Shown here piece after piece: positions 6,222 through 11,442 of a DNA stretch of 11,442 bases (its first letter is position 1; each line of letters begins with the position of its first letter). Under the pieces are notes generated by a model. The model was not told the DNA's origin. It saw nothing but the letters and a program-made list of their open reading frames with translations, and did no database searches. The translations under genes and the position numbers were made by a program. Source of the stretch: JBEVNX01 sp040507895 (GTDB lineage: Bacteria > Desulfobacterota > Binatia > JACPRU01); the NCBI GenBank assembly GCA_040507895.1, contig JBEVNX010000155.1, positions 1 to 11,442 of the forward strand, written 5' to 3'.

Positions 6222-7157
6222 CTAGTGCAGAGAGTAGTGCTCCTGGACGCTGCGGCCGACCTCGGCGCAGCGGGCGAGCACGCCACCGAGGAATCCATGC
6301 AGATCCTCGCGCAGCAGCTGCTCGAGCTCGATGAACTTGAGGTCGGAGAGAACCCGGCCGAGGAGTCGCTCGGCCTTGGCCCGCCCCGACGTGCCCCCGA
6401 CCGCGGTCAGCGACTGGGCCGCCGCCTCGAGGCTGAAGCGCACCGATCGCGGGCTCGTCGGATGGAGGAGCAGGAACTCCACCACGCGCTCCGGCTCGAC
6501 GCGACCGACGTAGAGCCGTTGATAGGCCTCGTAGGCGCGGCAGGTCTTGAGTACCGAAGCCCACTGCACGTTCGACAGCGGTAGATCTTCCGCGCTCTCC
6601 GCGGCGCCCCGATACGGGACGCCGAGAATGCGCAAGGTCTTCTCGGCGCGCTCCAGGAATTTTCCGAGCTGGATGAACTGCCAGCCTTCGTCGTGGTCGA
6701 GCGTGGCGTCGCAAGCGCCATGGAAGAGCTGGCTTCCCGATTCCACGGCCTGGAAGAATTCGTGCGGTGATTCGAGTGCTTGAGCGCGAAACTCCGACTC
6801 GCAGAGCTGCCAGTAGAGCTTGTTGAGGGCGCGCCAGACTTCGGAGTTGATGGACCCGCGCACGCTGCGCGCGTTGGACCGCGCGCGCGACACGCACGAC
6901 ATGATGCTCGCCGGGTTGTCGAGGTCGAAGATCAGACGTTGCGTGATCTGCTCATGCGCCCACGCTTCATCCGCCGAAGGTGCCGGGTGCTGCAGGATCG
7001 TCGCCAGATTCTGCCAGTGACGCTCGCGCGAGCCCGGCGCCACCGCACGCAGGTCGAGTTCGACGAAGAACCATACGTCGAGGAGCCGGGTGACATGCTC
7101 GGCGCGCTCCAGGTACCGGCTCATCCAGAACAGGGCGTCGGCGACCCGCGAAAGCAT
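6222..7157 (-). CDS. Alpha-E domain protein
   Basis: A 311-residue, mostly helical protein of the alpha-E family (COG2307 type). Members are nearly always found beside a circularly permuted ATP-grasp protein; their biochemical role is not established. It opens MLSRVADALFWMSRYLERAE, the family signature, and a second copy of the LERAExxxRxL pattern occurs near residues 168-178 (FLERAEKTLRILG), suggesting internal two-fold repetition. No transmembrane segment or signal peptide is seen. The frame runs 44 codons further upstream, but the start at 7157 is chosen because the family N-terminus begins there and its ATG shares one base with the ATP-grasp stop (TGATG). This is close translational coupling. 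Comparative genomics predicts a partner role in amide-bond or peptide synthesis; that is inference here. Confidence 0.92.
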   Translation of the reverse strand: MLSRVADALFWMSRYLERAEHVTRLLDVWFFVELDLRAVAPGSRERHWQNLATILQHPAPSADEAWAHEQITQRLIFDLDNPASIMSCVSRARSNARSVRGSINSEVWRALNKLYWQLCESEFRAQALESPHEFFQAVESGSQLFHGACDATLDHDEGWQFIQLGKFLERAEKTLRILGVPYRGAAESAEDLPLSNVQWASVLKTCRAYEAYQRLYVGRVEPERVVEFLLLHPTSPRSVRFSLEAAAQSLTAVGGTSGRAKAERLLGRVLSDLKFIELEQLLREDLHGFLGGVLARCAEVGRSVQEHYSLH

Positions 7158-8626
7158 CAGTGCACCTCCCCGGCGAGCACCCAGGTGTCCTTGCTGCCGC
7201 CGCCTTGCGAGCTGTTCACGACCAAGCTGCCACGCGGCAACGCCACGCGGGTAAGCGCGCCCGGCACTACGCTGATGGTTTCGCCGCACAGCACGAAGGG
7301 CCGCAGATCGATGTGGCGACCCTCGATTCGCCCGTCGACGAACGTCGGATGCTGCGAGAGTTGAACGGTCGGCTGCGCGATGAAGTCGCGAGGCCGCGCT
7401 TTCACCTTGTCGGCGAAGTCGGCCCGCTGCTTGGCGGTCGAGGCAGGCCCGATGAGCATGCCGTATCCACCCGACTCGTTCACGGTCTTCACCACCAGCG
7501 TCTCGAGGTTGGCGAGGACGTGGCTCAAATGGCTCGGCTCCACCGGCCGGAAGGTTTCGACGCTCTCGAGAATCGGATCCTGCTGCAGGTAGTAGCGGAT
7601 CATGTCGGCGACGAACGGATAGATTCCCTTGTCGTCCGCGATGCCGGTGCCGATGGAGTTGGCGAGCGCGACGTTGCCGGCGCGATAGGCGTTGACCAGG
7701 CCCGCCACCCCGAGCGTCGAATCGGGCCGGAACGTCAGCGGGTCGAGGAAGTCATCGTCGATCCGGCGATAGATGACGTCGACACGCTCCAGACCGTCCG
7801 TCGTGCGCATGTAGACGCGGTTGCGATCGACCAGCAGGTCGCGGCCCTCGACCAGCTCGACGCCCATACGCTGCGCGAGATAGGTGTGCTCGAAGTAGGC
7901 CGAGTTGAACATGCCGGGGCTCAGCAACACCACGCGCGGATCCGGCCGGCCGCCCGGCGCGATGAACTTCAGCACGTCGAGCAGCGCCGCCGGGTAGTCC
8001 TCGGTGACGCGCACGTCGTAGGACGCGAAGATCTGCGGAAACACCCGCTGCAGCACCTGGCGGTTCTGCAGCATGTAGCTCACTCCCGACGGCGTGCGGC
8101 AGTTGTCCTCGAGCACGCGGTAGCGTCCGTCGACGTCGCGGATGAGATCCGTGCCGCAGACGTGGATGTAGACGTCGCGCGGAACCGGAGCGCCGACGAA
8201 CTCGCGGCGGAAGTAGGTGCCTTGGTAGACGAGCTCGGCGGGCAGCACGCGGTCGCGGAGAATCAGCTGCTCGTGATAGACGTCCTTGAGGAAGAGGTTG
8301 AGGGCGGTCAGCCGCTGCACCAGCCCCTTCTCGATCTGCTGCCATTCGTCGGCCGGAATGATGCGGGGTACCGGATCCATCGGCCACACCCGCTCGATGC
8401 CTTCCTCCTCGCGATACACGGTGAAGCCGACACCGTCCTGCAGCATCCAGAGATCGCTCATCGCCTTACGCCGGCCGAACTCCTCCGGCGTGAGGCTCGA
8501 CAGGCGCTGGAAGAGCGCGCGGTAGTGCCGCCGCGGCTCGAGCGGCGCCACGAACATCTCGTCGTAAGCCGCGCCGAGCTGGTACGTCGAGAAGAGGTCG
8601 GTCTTGGGCGATGACGTGGGCTCCAT
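7157..8626 (-). CDS. Circularly permuted ATP-grasp protein (predicted amidoligase)
   Basis: A 489-residue protein of the circularly permuted ATP-grasp family (COG2308 type), predicted to join a carboxylate to an amine using ATP. Family blocks are visible: VLEDNCRTPSGVSYML (171-185), the LVEGRDLLV and VDVIYRRIDDDFLDP stretch (258-296), NSIGTGIADDKGIYPF (323-338), LVVKTVNESGGYGML (377-391) and RPFVLCGETISVVPGALTRVA near 442-462. The ATG at 8626 is chosen over the one at 8632 because AAAGGA lies five bases before it, while the AGG is directly against the upstream ATG. It is the first gene of the leftward unit with alpha-E and transglutaminase and is divergent from Anbu. A 14-base palindrome lies just upstream. 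Substrates are unknown. No signal peptide is visible, so it should be cytosolic. Confidence 0.94.
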   Translation of the reverse strand: MEPTSSPKTDLFSTYQLGAAYDEMFVAPLEPRRHYRALFQRLSSLTPEEFGRRKAMSDLWMLQDGVGFTVYREEEGIERVWPMDPVPRIIPADEWQQIEKGLVQRLTALNLFLKDVYHEQLILRDRVLPAELVYQGTYFRREFVGAPVPRDVYIHVCGTDLIRDVDGRYRVLEDNCRTPSGVSYMLQNRQVLQRVFPQIFASYDVRVTEDYPAALLDVLKFIAPGGRPDPRVVLLSPGMFNSAYFEHTYLAQRMGVELVEGRDLLVDRNRVYMRTTDGLERVDVIYRRIDDDFLDPLTFRPDSTLGVAGLVNAYRAGNVALANSIGTGIADDKGIYPFVADMIRYYLQQDPILESVETFRPVEPSHLSHVLANLETLVVKTVNESGGYGMLIGPASTAKQRADFADKVKARPRDFIAQPTVQLSQHPTFVDGRIEGRHIDLRPFVLCGETISVVPGALTRVALPRGSLVVNSSQGGGSKDTWVLAGEVH

Positions 8627-8631
8627 GGACA

Positions 8632-8637
8632 TCCTTT
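8632..8637 (-). promoter_or_regulatory. Ribosome-binding site deciding the ATP-grasp gene start
   Basis: AAAGGA on the minus strand, five bases before the ATG at 8626. It overlaps the alternative ATG at 8632, which therefore has no usable spacing. Confidence 0.6.
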
Positions 8638-8651
8638 GGGCAGCGCTGCCC
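8638..8651. promoter_or_regulatory. Perfect 14-base palindrome in the divergent ATP-grasp/Anbu intergenic region
   Basis: GGGCAGCGCTGCCC is a perfect dyad immediately upstream of the ATP-grasp ribosome-binding site. It could be an operator, or in the mRNA a short stem with a GCGC loop beside the Shine-Dalgarno sequence. The whole intergenic stretch (8627-8785) is 159 bases and shows no convincing -35/-10 pair on either strand. Confidence 0.35.
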
Positions 8652-8775
8652 GATCGCGCGGCGGGTCGGCACCGAAGCGCTGGGGCAGGAGGGATTCAGC
8701 CGTTACATGGAGACTTTCTTCCGTTCCGGCTCGTGATCGGCACCGGTTCATCTCGGTCAGCAACTCGCGTACCAT

Positions 8776-8780
8776 GAGGG
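8776..8780 (+). promoter_or_regulatory. Ribosome-binding site deciding the Anbu start
   Basis: GAGGG, five bases before the ATG at 8786. This fixes the start so that Met is followed at once by the catalytic Thr. An ATG at 8774 overlaps the site and would bury the Thr behind a short extension. Confidence 0.6.
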
Positions 8781-8785
8781 TCGTC

Positions 8786-9529
8786 ATGACCTACTGCGTC
8801 GGCATCCTCACCGATCAGGGCATCGTGATGGCCTCCGACTCGCGCAGCAACGCGGGCTACGACCAAGTAACCGTCTGCCGGAAGATGCACACGTTCGTGC
8901 GCGAGAACGAGCGCGTGCTCGTCTTGCTCACCAGTGGCAGCCTCTCGTTGACCCAGTCGATCGTGGAGCTGCTCCGGCGCAACTTCGATGCCGGCGAGGG
9001 CCTCGCCCGGGCGAGCTCGCTCTACGACGCCGCCCGCGTCGTGGGCGAGCAGGTACGCCACGTCGGGGACCTCGATCGCGCCGCCCTCGAGCGTGACGGC
9101 TACAAGTTCGACGTCCATCTGCTTCTCGGCGGGCAGCTGCGCGGTCAGAAGCCGGGCCTCTTCCTCATCTATCCCGAGGGCAACCCGCTGAGCGCGACCG
9201 AGGACTCGCCCTACCTGCAGATCGGCGAGTCGAAGTACGGGCGCCCGATCCTCGACCGCGGCATCCGCCACGATCGCACGACGCTCGAGGAAGCGGCGAA
9301 GTACGCGCTCATCTCTCTCGACTCGACGATGCGCTCCAACGCCACGGTGGGACCGCCGATCGATCTGCTGCTCTACGGCCGCGACGAGCTTCGAATCGAC
9401 CGCTACCGTCGGCTCGAACCGGAAGACCCCGAGCTCAAGGGCATCCGCGCACAGTGGGAACAGGCGCTCCGGAAGGCCGTGCTCGAGCTGCCCGCGATCT
9501 CGTTCCGTCAAAACGCTAGGCCGGGGTGA
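8786..9529 (+). CDS. Anbu, proteasome beta-subunit-like peptidase (predicted N-terminal Thr hydrolase)
   Basis: A 247-residue Ntn-hydrolase of the Anbu family (ancestral beta subunit, COG3484 type). It starts MTYCVGILTDQGIVMASDSR, the family N-terminus. After Met removal the catalytic Thr becomes residue 1. Asp17 (ASDSR) and Lys32 (VCRKM) then fall at or next to the usual proteasome Asp17/Lys33 positions, and SGS near residue 50 fits the substrate-binding turn. No propeptide is present, as expected for Anbu. The frame is open further upstream (ATG at 8774), but GAGGG spacing and the Thr position favour 8786. It is divergent from the ATP-grasp/alpha-E/transglutaminase unit, a linkage known from other bacteria. 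The physiological substrate is unknown, and family members have shown little peptidase activity in general assays. Assembly into rings cannot be judged from the sequence. Confidence 0.95.
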   Translation: MTYCVGILTDQGIVMASDSRSNAGYDQVTVCRKMHTFVRENERVLVLLTSGSLSLTQSIVELLRRNFDAGEGLARASSLYDAARVVGEQVRHVGDLDRAALERDGYKFDVHLLLGGQLRGQKPGLFLIYPEGNPLSATEDSPYLQIGESKYGRPILDRGIRHDRTTLEEAAKYALISLDSTMRSNATVGPPIDLLLYGRDELRIDRYRRLEPEDPELKGIRAQWEQALRKAVLELPAISFRQNARPG

Positions 9530-9547
9530 TTCTCGGACGGGTGCTTT

Positions 9548-9838
9548 CTACAGCCCCTCGACGAGCACCATCTCGAGGTCCGAGCCGCGCTGGCGAAGCG
9601 CGATGAACGGAGCGTAGGCCGGATCGCGATAGAAGGCCCTGGCTTGGTCCATCGAGGGAAACTCGAGGATGACGAACGAGGTCGGCAACGGAGCCTTCCC
9701 TTCCAGCGTTTCCATCTTGCCGCCGCGAACCAGGTACTTGCCGCCGTGCTTCGCGACGATGGATGGGACCGTCGCGCGATATTTCTCGATCCAAGAAGGA
9801 TCGCGCATCTCGAGCCGACCGATCACGTATGCCGCCAT
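9548..9838 (-). CDS. DUF1330 family small protein
   Basis: A 96-residue protein of the DUF1330 family, a dimeric alpha/beta-barrel (ferredoxin-like) fold of unknown function. Visible family features are AAYVIGRLEMRDPSWIEKY at the start, a central HGGKYLVRGG and the C-terminal ILEFPSMDQARAFYRDPAY, followed by the closing strand EMVLVEGL. It has a near-ideal AAGGAGG site six bases before the ATG, overlapping the stop codon of the upstream aldo/keto reductase, so the two form an operon 12 bases apart. It converges on Anbu with only 18 bases between the stop codons and no clear hairpin terminator there. The link to the reductase suggests small-molecule metabolism, but no substrate can be proposed. 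Confidence 0.92.
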   Translation of the reverse strand: MAAYVIGRLEMRDPSWIEKYRATVPSIVAKHGGKYLVRGGKMETLEGKAPLPTSFVILEFPSMDQARAFYRDPAYAPFIALRQRGSDLEMVLVEGL

Positions 9839-9850
9839 GCCAAACCTCCT

Positions 9851-10849
9851 TCAGCGATCGATGAAGGACATCATGCGCTCGTTGTACCGCGGTCCGGCGA
9901 TCGCTTCGGGCGCCAGCGCCTCGTCGAGTCGCCCGATCTCGGCAGGGTCGAGCCGCACCTCGGCCGCCGCGGCGTTCTCTTCCAGATAGCGCCGGCGCTT
10001 GGTGCCGGGAATCGGCACGATGTCTTCCCCCTTGGCGAGGAGCCAGGCGAGCGCGACCTGTCCTGCGGTGGCGTGCTTCGATGCGGCCAACTCGCGCACC
10101 GCCGCGGCGGCTCGCACGTTAGCGTCGAAGTTCTCGCCCTGGAACCGCGGGTCCATCCTCCGGTAGTCACCCGGCGGATAGTCCTCGGCCCGCTTCATGT
10201 CGCCGGTGAGAAATCCGCGGCCGAGCGGGGAGAAGGGCACCAGGCCGATACCGAGCTCTCGCAGCGCCGGCAGGATCTCCGCCTCAAGGTGGCGCTCCCA
10301 GAGCGAATACTCGCTCTGTAGCGCGGCGATCGGGTGCACGGCGTGGGCGCGACGGATCGTCCGCTCGCTCGCCTCGGACAGGCCGAGGAAACGGACCTTC
10401 CCTTCGCGCACCAGCTCCGCCATCGCGCCGACGACATCCTCGATCGGCACCGCAGGATCGACCCGGTGCTGATACAGAAGATCGATGTGATCCGTCCCGA
10501 GCCTGGCGAGCGAACCCTCGACCGCCTCGCGAACGTGATGCGGCCGACTGTCCACCCCGACCATCTTGCCGCCCTCGATGCGCATGCCGAACTTGGTGGC
10601 GATCACCGCGGCGTCGCGGCGACCCTTCAAGGCCCGCCCTAGAAGCTCCTCGTTGTGGAACGGACCGTAGACCTCCGCGGTGTCGAAGAACGTGACGCCG
10701 AGCTCGATCGCTCGATCGATCGTCGCCAACGATTCCCTCTCGTCGCGTTCCTCCGCCGTGCCGTACGACTGGCTCATGCCCATGCAGCCGAGTCCGAGCG
10801 CCGATACTTCGAGCCCCGTCCGCCCGAGCCTTCGTTTGGCGAGCATCAT
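9851..10849 (-). CDS. Aldo/keto reductase
   Basis: A 332-residue NADPH-dependent (beta/alpha)8-barrel oxidoreductase reducing aldehydes or ketones in the cytosol. The opening RRLGRTGLEVSALGLGCMGM is typical of the AKR subgroup that includes YajO/IolS-like and plant auxin-induced-like members. The catalytic tetrad is complete: Asp56 and Tyr61 (FFDTAEVYG), Lys86 (IATKFG) and His128 (LLYQHRVDP). The C-terminal VPIPGTKRRRYLEEN segment is the usual phosphate-binding loop for NADPH. Two ATGs (10849 and 10846) follow an AAAGGG; the second has slightly better spacing and the difference is one residue. The frame extends to 11008 but that part overlaps the divergent gene and shows no homology. It is followed by the DUF1330 gene and lies divergent from the epoxide-hydrolase-like gene, with a 60-base shared regulatory gap. 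The native substrate is unknown. Confidence 0.95.
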   Translation of the reverse strand: MMLAKRRLGRTGLEVSALGLGCMGMSQSYGTAEERDERESLATIDRAIELGVTFFDTAEVYGPFHNEELLGRALKGRRDAAVIATKFGMRIEGGKMVGVDSRPHHVREAVEGSLARLGTDHIDLLYQHRVDPAVPIEDVVGAMAELVREGKVRFLGLSEASERTIRRAHAVHPIAALQSEYSLWERHLEAEILPALRELGIGLVPFSPLGRGFLTGDMKRAEDYPPGDYRRMDPRFQGENFDANVRAAAAVRELAASKHATAGQVALAWLLAKGEDIVPIPGTKRRRYLEENAAAAEVRLDPAEIGRLDEALAPEAIAGPRYNERMMSFIDR

Positions 10850-10909
10850 TTCACCCTTTTCCAACCACGCCCCGGCGTTGTAAACCCCCTCCCTCGAGGA
10901 GGAGACGCC

Positions 10910-11287
10910 ATGAATGCAGATCAGACCGTGACCGCCTTCTGCAACGCGCTGACCCGCGGCAATCTCGACGAGGCGATGAAGTACATCGCCGAGGACTGCG
11001 TATACCACAACATCCCGCTCGATCCCGTGAAGGGTGCCGCCGCCGTCCGGGCCACGCTCGAGGGCTTCTTGCCTATGCTCGGCTCGATCGAGATCGACAC
11101 CACGCGCCAGATCGCCGTCGGGGACCTCGTCATGAACGAGCGCATCGACACGTTCTCGCCGCCGGGCAAGGCGCGCTACGGCCTGCCGGTCGCCGGCGCG
11201 TTCGAAGTGAAGAACGGGAAGATCGTCGCCTGGCGCGACTACTTCTGCATGAAGCAGTTCGAGAAGGGCACCGGCCTGGCCGTCTGA
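10910..11287 (+). CDS. Limonene-1,2-epoxide hydrolase-like / SnoaL-like protein
   Basis: A 125-residue protein with the cone-shaped alpha+beta barrel of the NTF2/SnoaL superfamily. All five residues used by limonene-1,2-epoxide hydrolase appear in order with near-matching spacing: Tyr32 and Asn34 (VYHNIPL), Arg78 and Asp80 (NERIDTF), and Asp110 (WRDYF). These correspond to Tyr53, Asn55, Arg99, Asp101 and Asp132 of the Rhodococcus enzyme, which is about 24 residues longer, mainly at the N-terminus. It could therefore hydrolyse an epoxide by the one-step Asp-water mechanism. A GAGGAGGAG ribosome-binding site fixes the ATG. It is divergent from the aldo/keto reductase and converges on the VOC gene at the right edge, 27 bases away. 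Activity on any particular epoxide is inference, since many superfamily members are not hydrolases. Confidence 0.9.
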   Translation: MNADQTVTAFCNALTRGNLDEAMKYIAEDCVYHNIPLDPVKGAAAVRATLEGFLPMLGSIEIDTTRQIAVGDLVMNERIDTFSPPGKARYGLPVAGAFEVKNGKIVAWRDYFCMKQFEKGTGLAV

Positions 11288-11314
11288 GGCGTCGGGGAGA
11301 GCGCGAGCGCCGCA

Positions 11315-11442
11315 TCACCCGACCGATGGGACGGATCGTTTCGTCGGATCGACCGGGCTCATAAGCCCCACGTCGTTGCCGTCAGGGTCTTGGACGACCG
11401 CATAGCGCGCGCCCCAAAAGGCGTCGTAGGGGGGCTGTCGCC
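11315..11442 (-). CDS. VOC (glyoxalase/bleomycin-resistance fold) family protein, C-terminal fragment
   Basis: The last 42 codons of a minus-strand gene that continues past the right edge. The segment YDAFWGARYAVVQDPDGNDV followed by GLMSPVD is the characteristic closing beta-alpha-beta unit of VOC metalloenzymes (DAFWGxRYAxVxDPDGN). The usual C-terminal Glu metal ligand lies in or after this strand in many members and is not evident here (NDVGLMSP has Asp and Gly where NEVxL is common). The role, for instance glyoxalase, dioxygenase or antibiotic binding, cannot be told from a fragment. Its stop codon lies 27 bases from the stop of the convergent epoxide-hydrolase-like gene. The start and most of the protein are outside the window. 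Confidence 0.85.
   Translation of the reverse strand, partial: RQPPYDAFWGARYAVVQDPDGNDVGLMSPVDPTKRSVPSVG

Noticed and set aside
7160..8614. A 484-codon open frame on the plus strand across the ATP-grasp gene
   Set aside because: It lies wholly antisense to a gene with clear family blocks, and its translation is Arg/Asp/Val/His-rich low-complexity sequence typical of GC-rich shadow frames.
8707..8736. A 9-codon upstream frame (ATG at 8707) before Anbu, downstream of an AGGAGG
   Set aside because: The purine run is about 13 bases from the ATG, too far for good initiation, and nothing else supports a leader peptide.
9530..9547. Intrinsic terminator between the convergent Anbu and DUF1330 genes
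   Set aside because: Only 18 bases separate the stops and I see no stem followed by a T-run on either strand.
10850..11008. N-terminal extension of the aldo/keto reductase to 11008
   Set aside because: It overlaps the divergent gene and its strong ribosome-binding site, and aldo/keto reductase homology begins at 10849/10846.

Overview
This is a GC-rich bacterial window (roughly two-thirds G+C by eye) with tightly packed genes, most of them on the minus strand. The gene set is fatty-acid synthesis with a FabA-type dehydratase, a wax ester synthase/DGAT, and an Anbu/ATP-grasp/alpha-E/transglutaminase cassette. It suggests a Gram-negative, proteobacteria-like organism such as a myxobacterium, deltaproteobacterium or related soil lineage. 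That placement is inference; nothing in the window fixes the taxon.

Region A (1-3445, minus strand) is a compact lipid operon. Reading leftward it holds a possible 46-codon leader ORF, an enoyl-ACP-reductase-like SDR, a FabH-like KAS III, FabA, FabZ, and a KAS II that leaves the window at the left edge. Every junction, including leader/reductase, is the same 4-base overlap (ATGA, or GTGA at the last one), so translation is probably coupled from end to end. No ketoreductase, ACP or malonyl transferase is visible here. They may lie to the left or be supplied by the housekeeping pathway. Both a FabA and a FabZ are present, and both the reductase and the KAS III are atypical, so this may be a dedicated acyl-chain assembly set rather than the core fab operon.

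Region B (3309-5082) holds a roughly 320-base leader/intergenic stretch with inverted repeats and a weak promoter candidate. Next to it is a minus-strand wax ester synthase/diacylglycerol acyltransferase (WS/DGAT) with its HHxxxDG motif intact. It could be the sink for acyl chains made by region A.

Region C (5263-9529) is a known but functionally obscure cassette. On the minus strand are a circularly permuted ATP-grasp protein, an alpha-E protein and a transglutaminase-like protein, closely spaced (a TGATG overlap, then an 11-base gap). Divergent on the plus strand is Anbu, a proteasome beta-subunit-like peptidase whose catalytic Thr directly follows the initiator Met. Comparative genomics has predicted such clusters to make and process peptide or amide conjugates. 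A perfect 14-base palindrome lies in the divergent intergenic region.

Region D (9548-11442) holds small-molecule and stress-type genes. A DUF1330 protein lies downstream of an aldo/keto reductase on the minus strand. Divergent from the reductase is a short protein of the limonene-1,2-epoxide hydrolase/SnoaL-like fold with all five epoxide-hydrolase active-site residues. The C-terminal end of a VOC (glyoxalase/bleomycin-resistance fold) protein enters from the right edge.

No tRNA, rRNA, CRISPR array, transposon or phage gene was seen.
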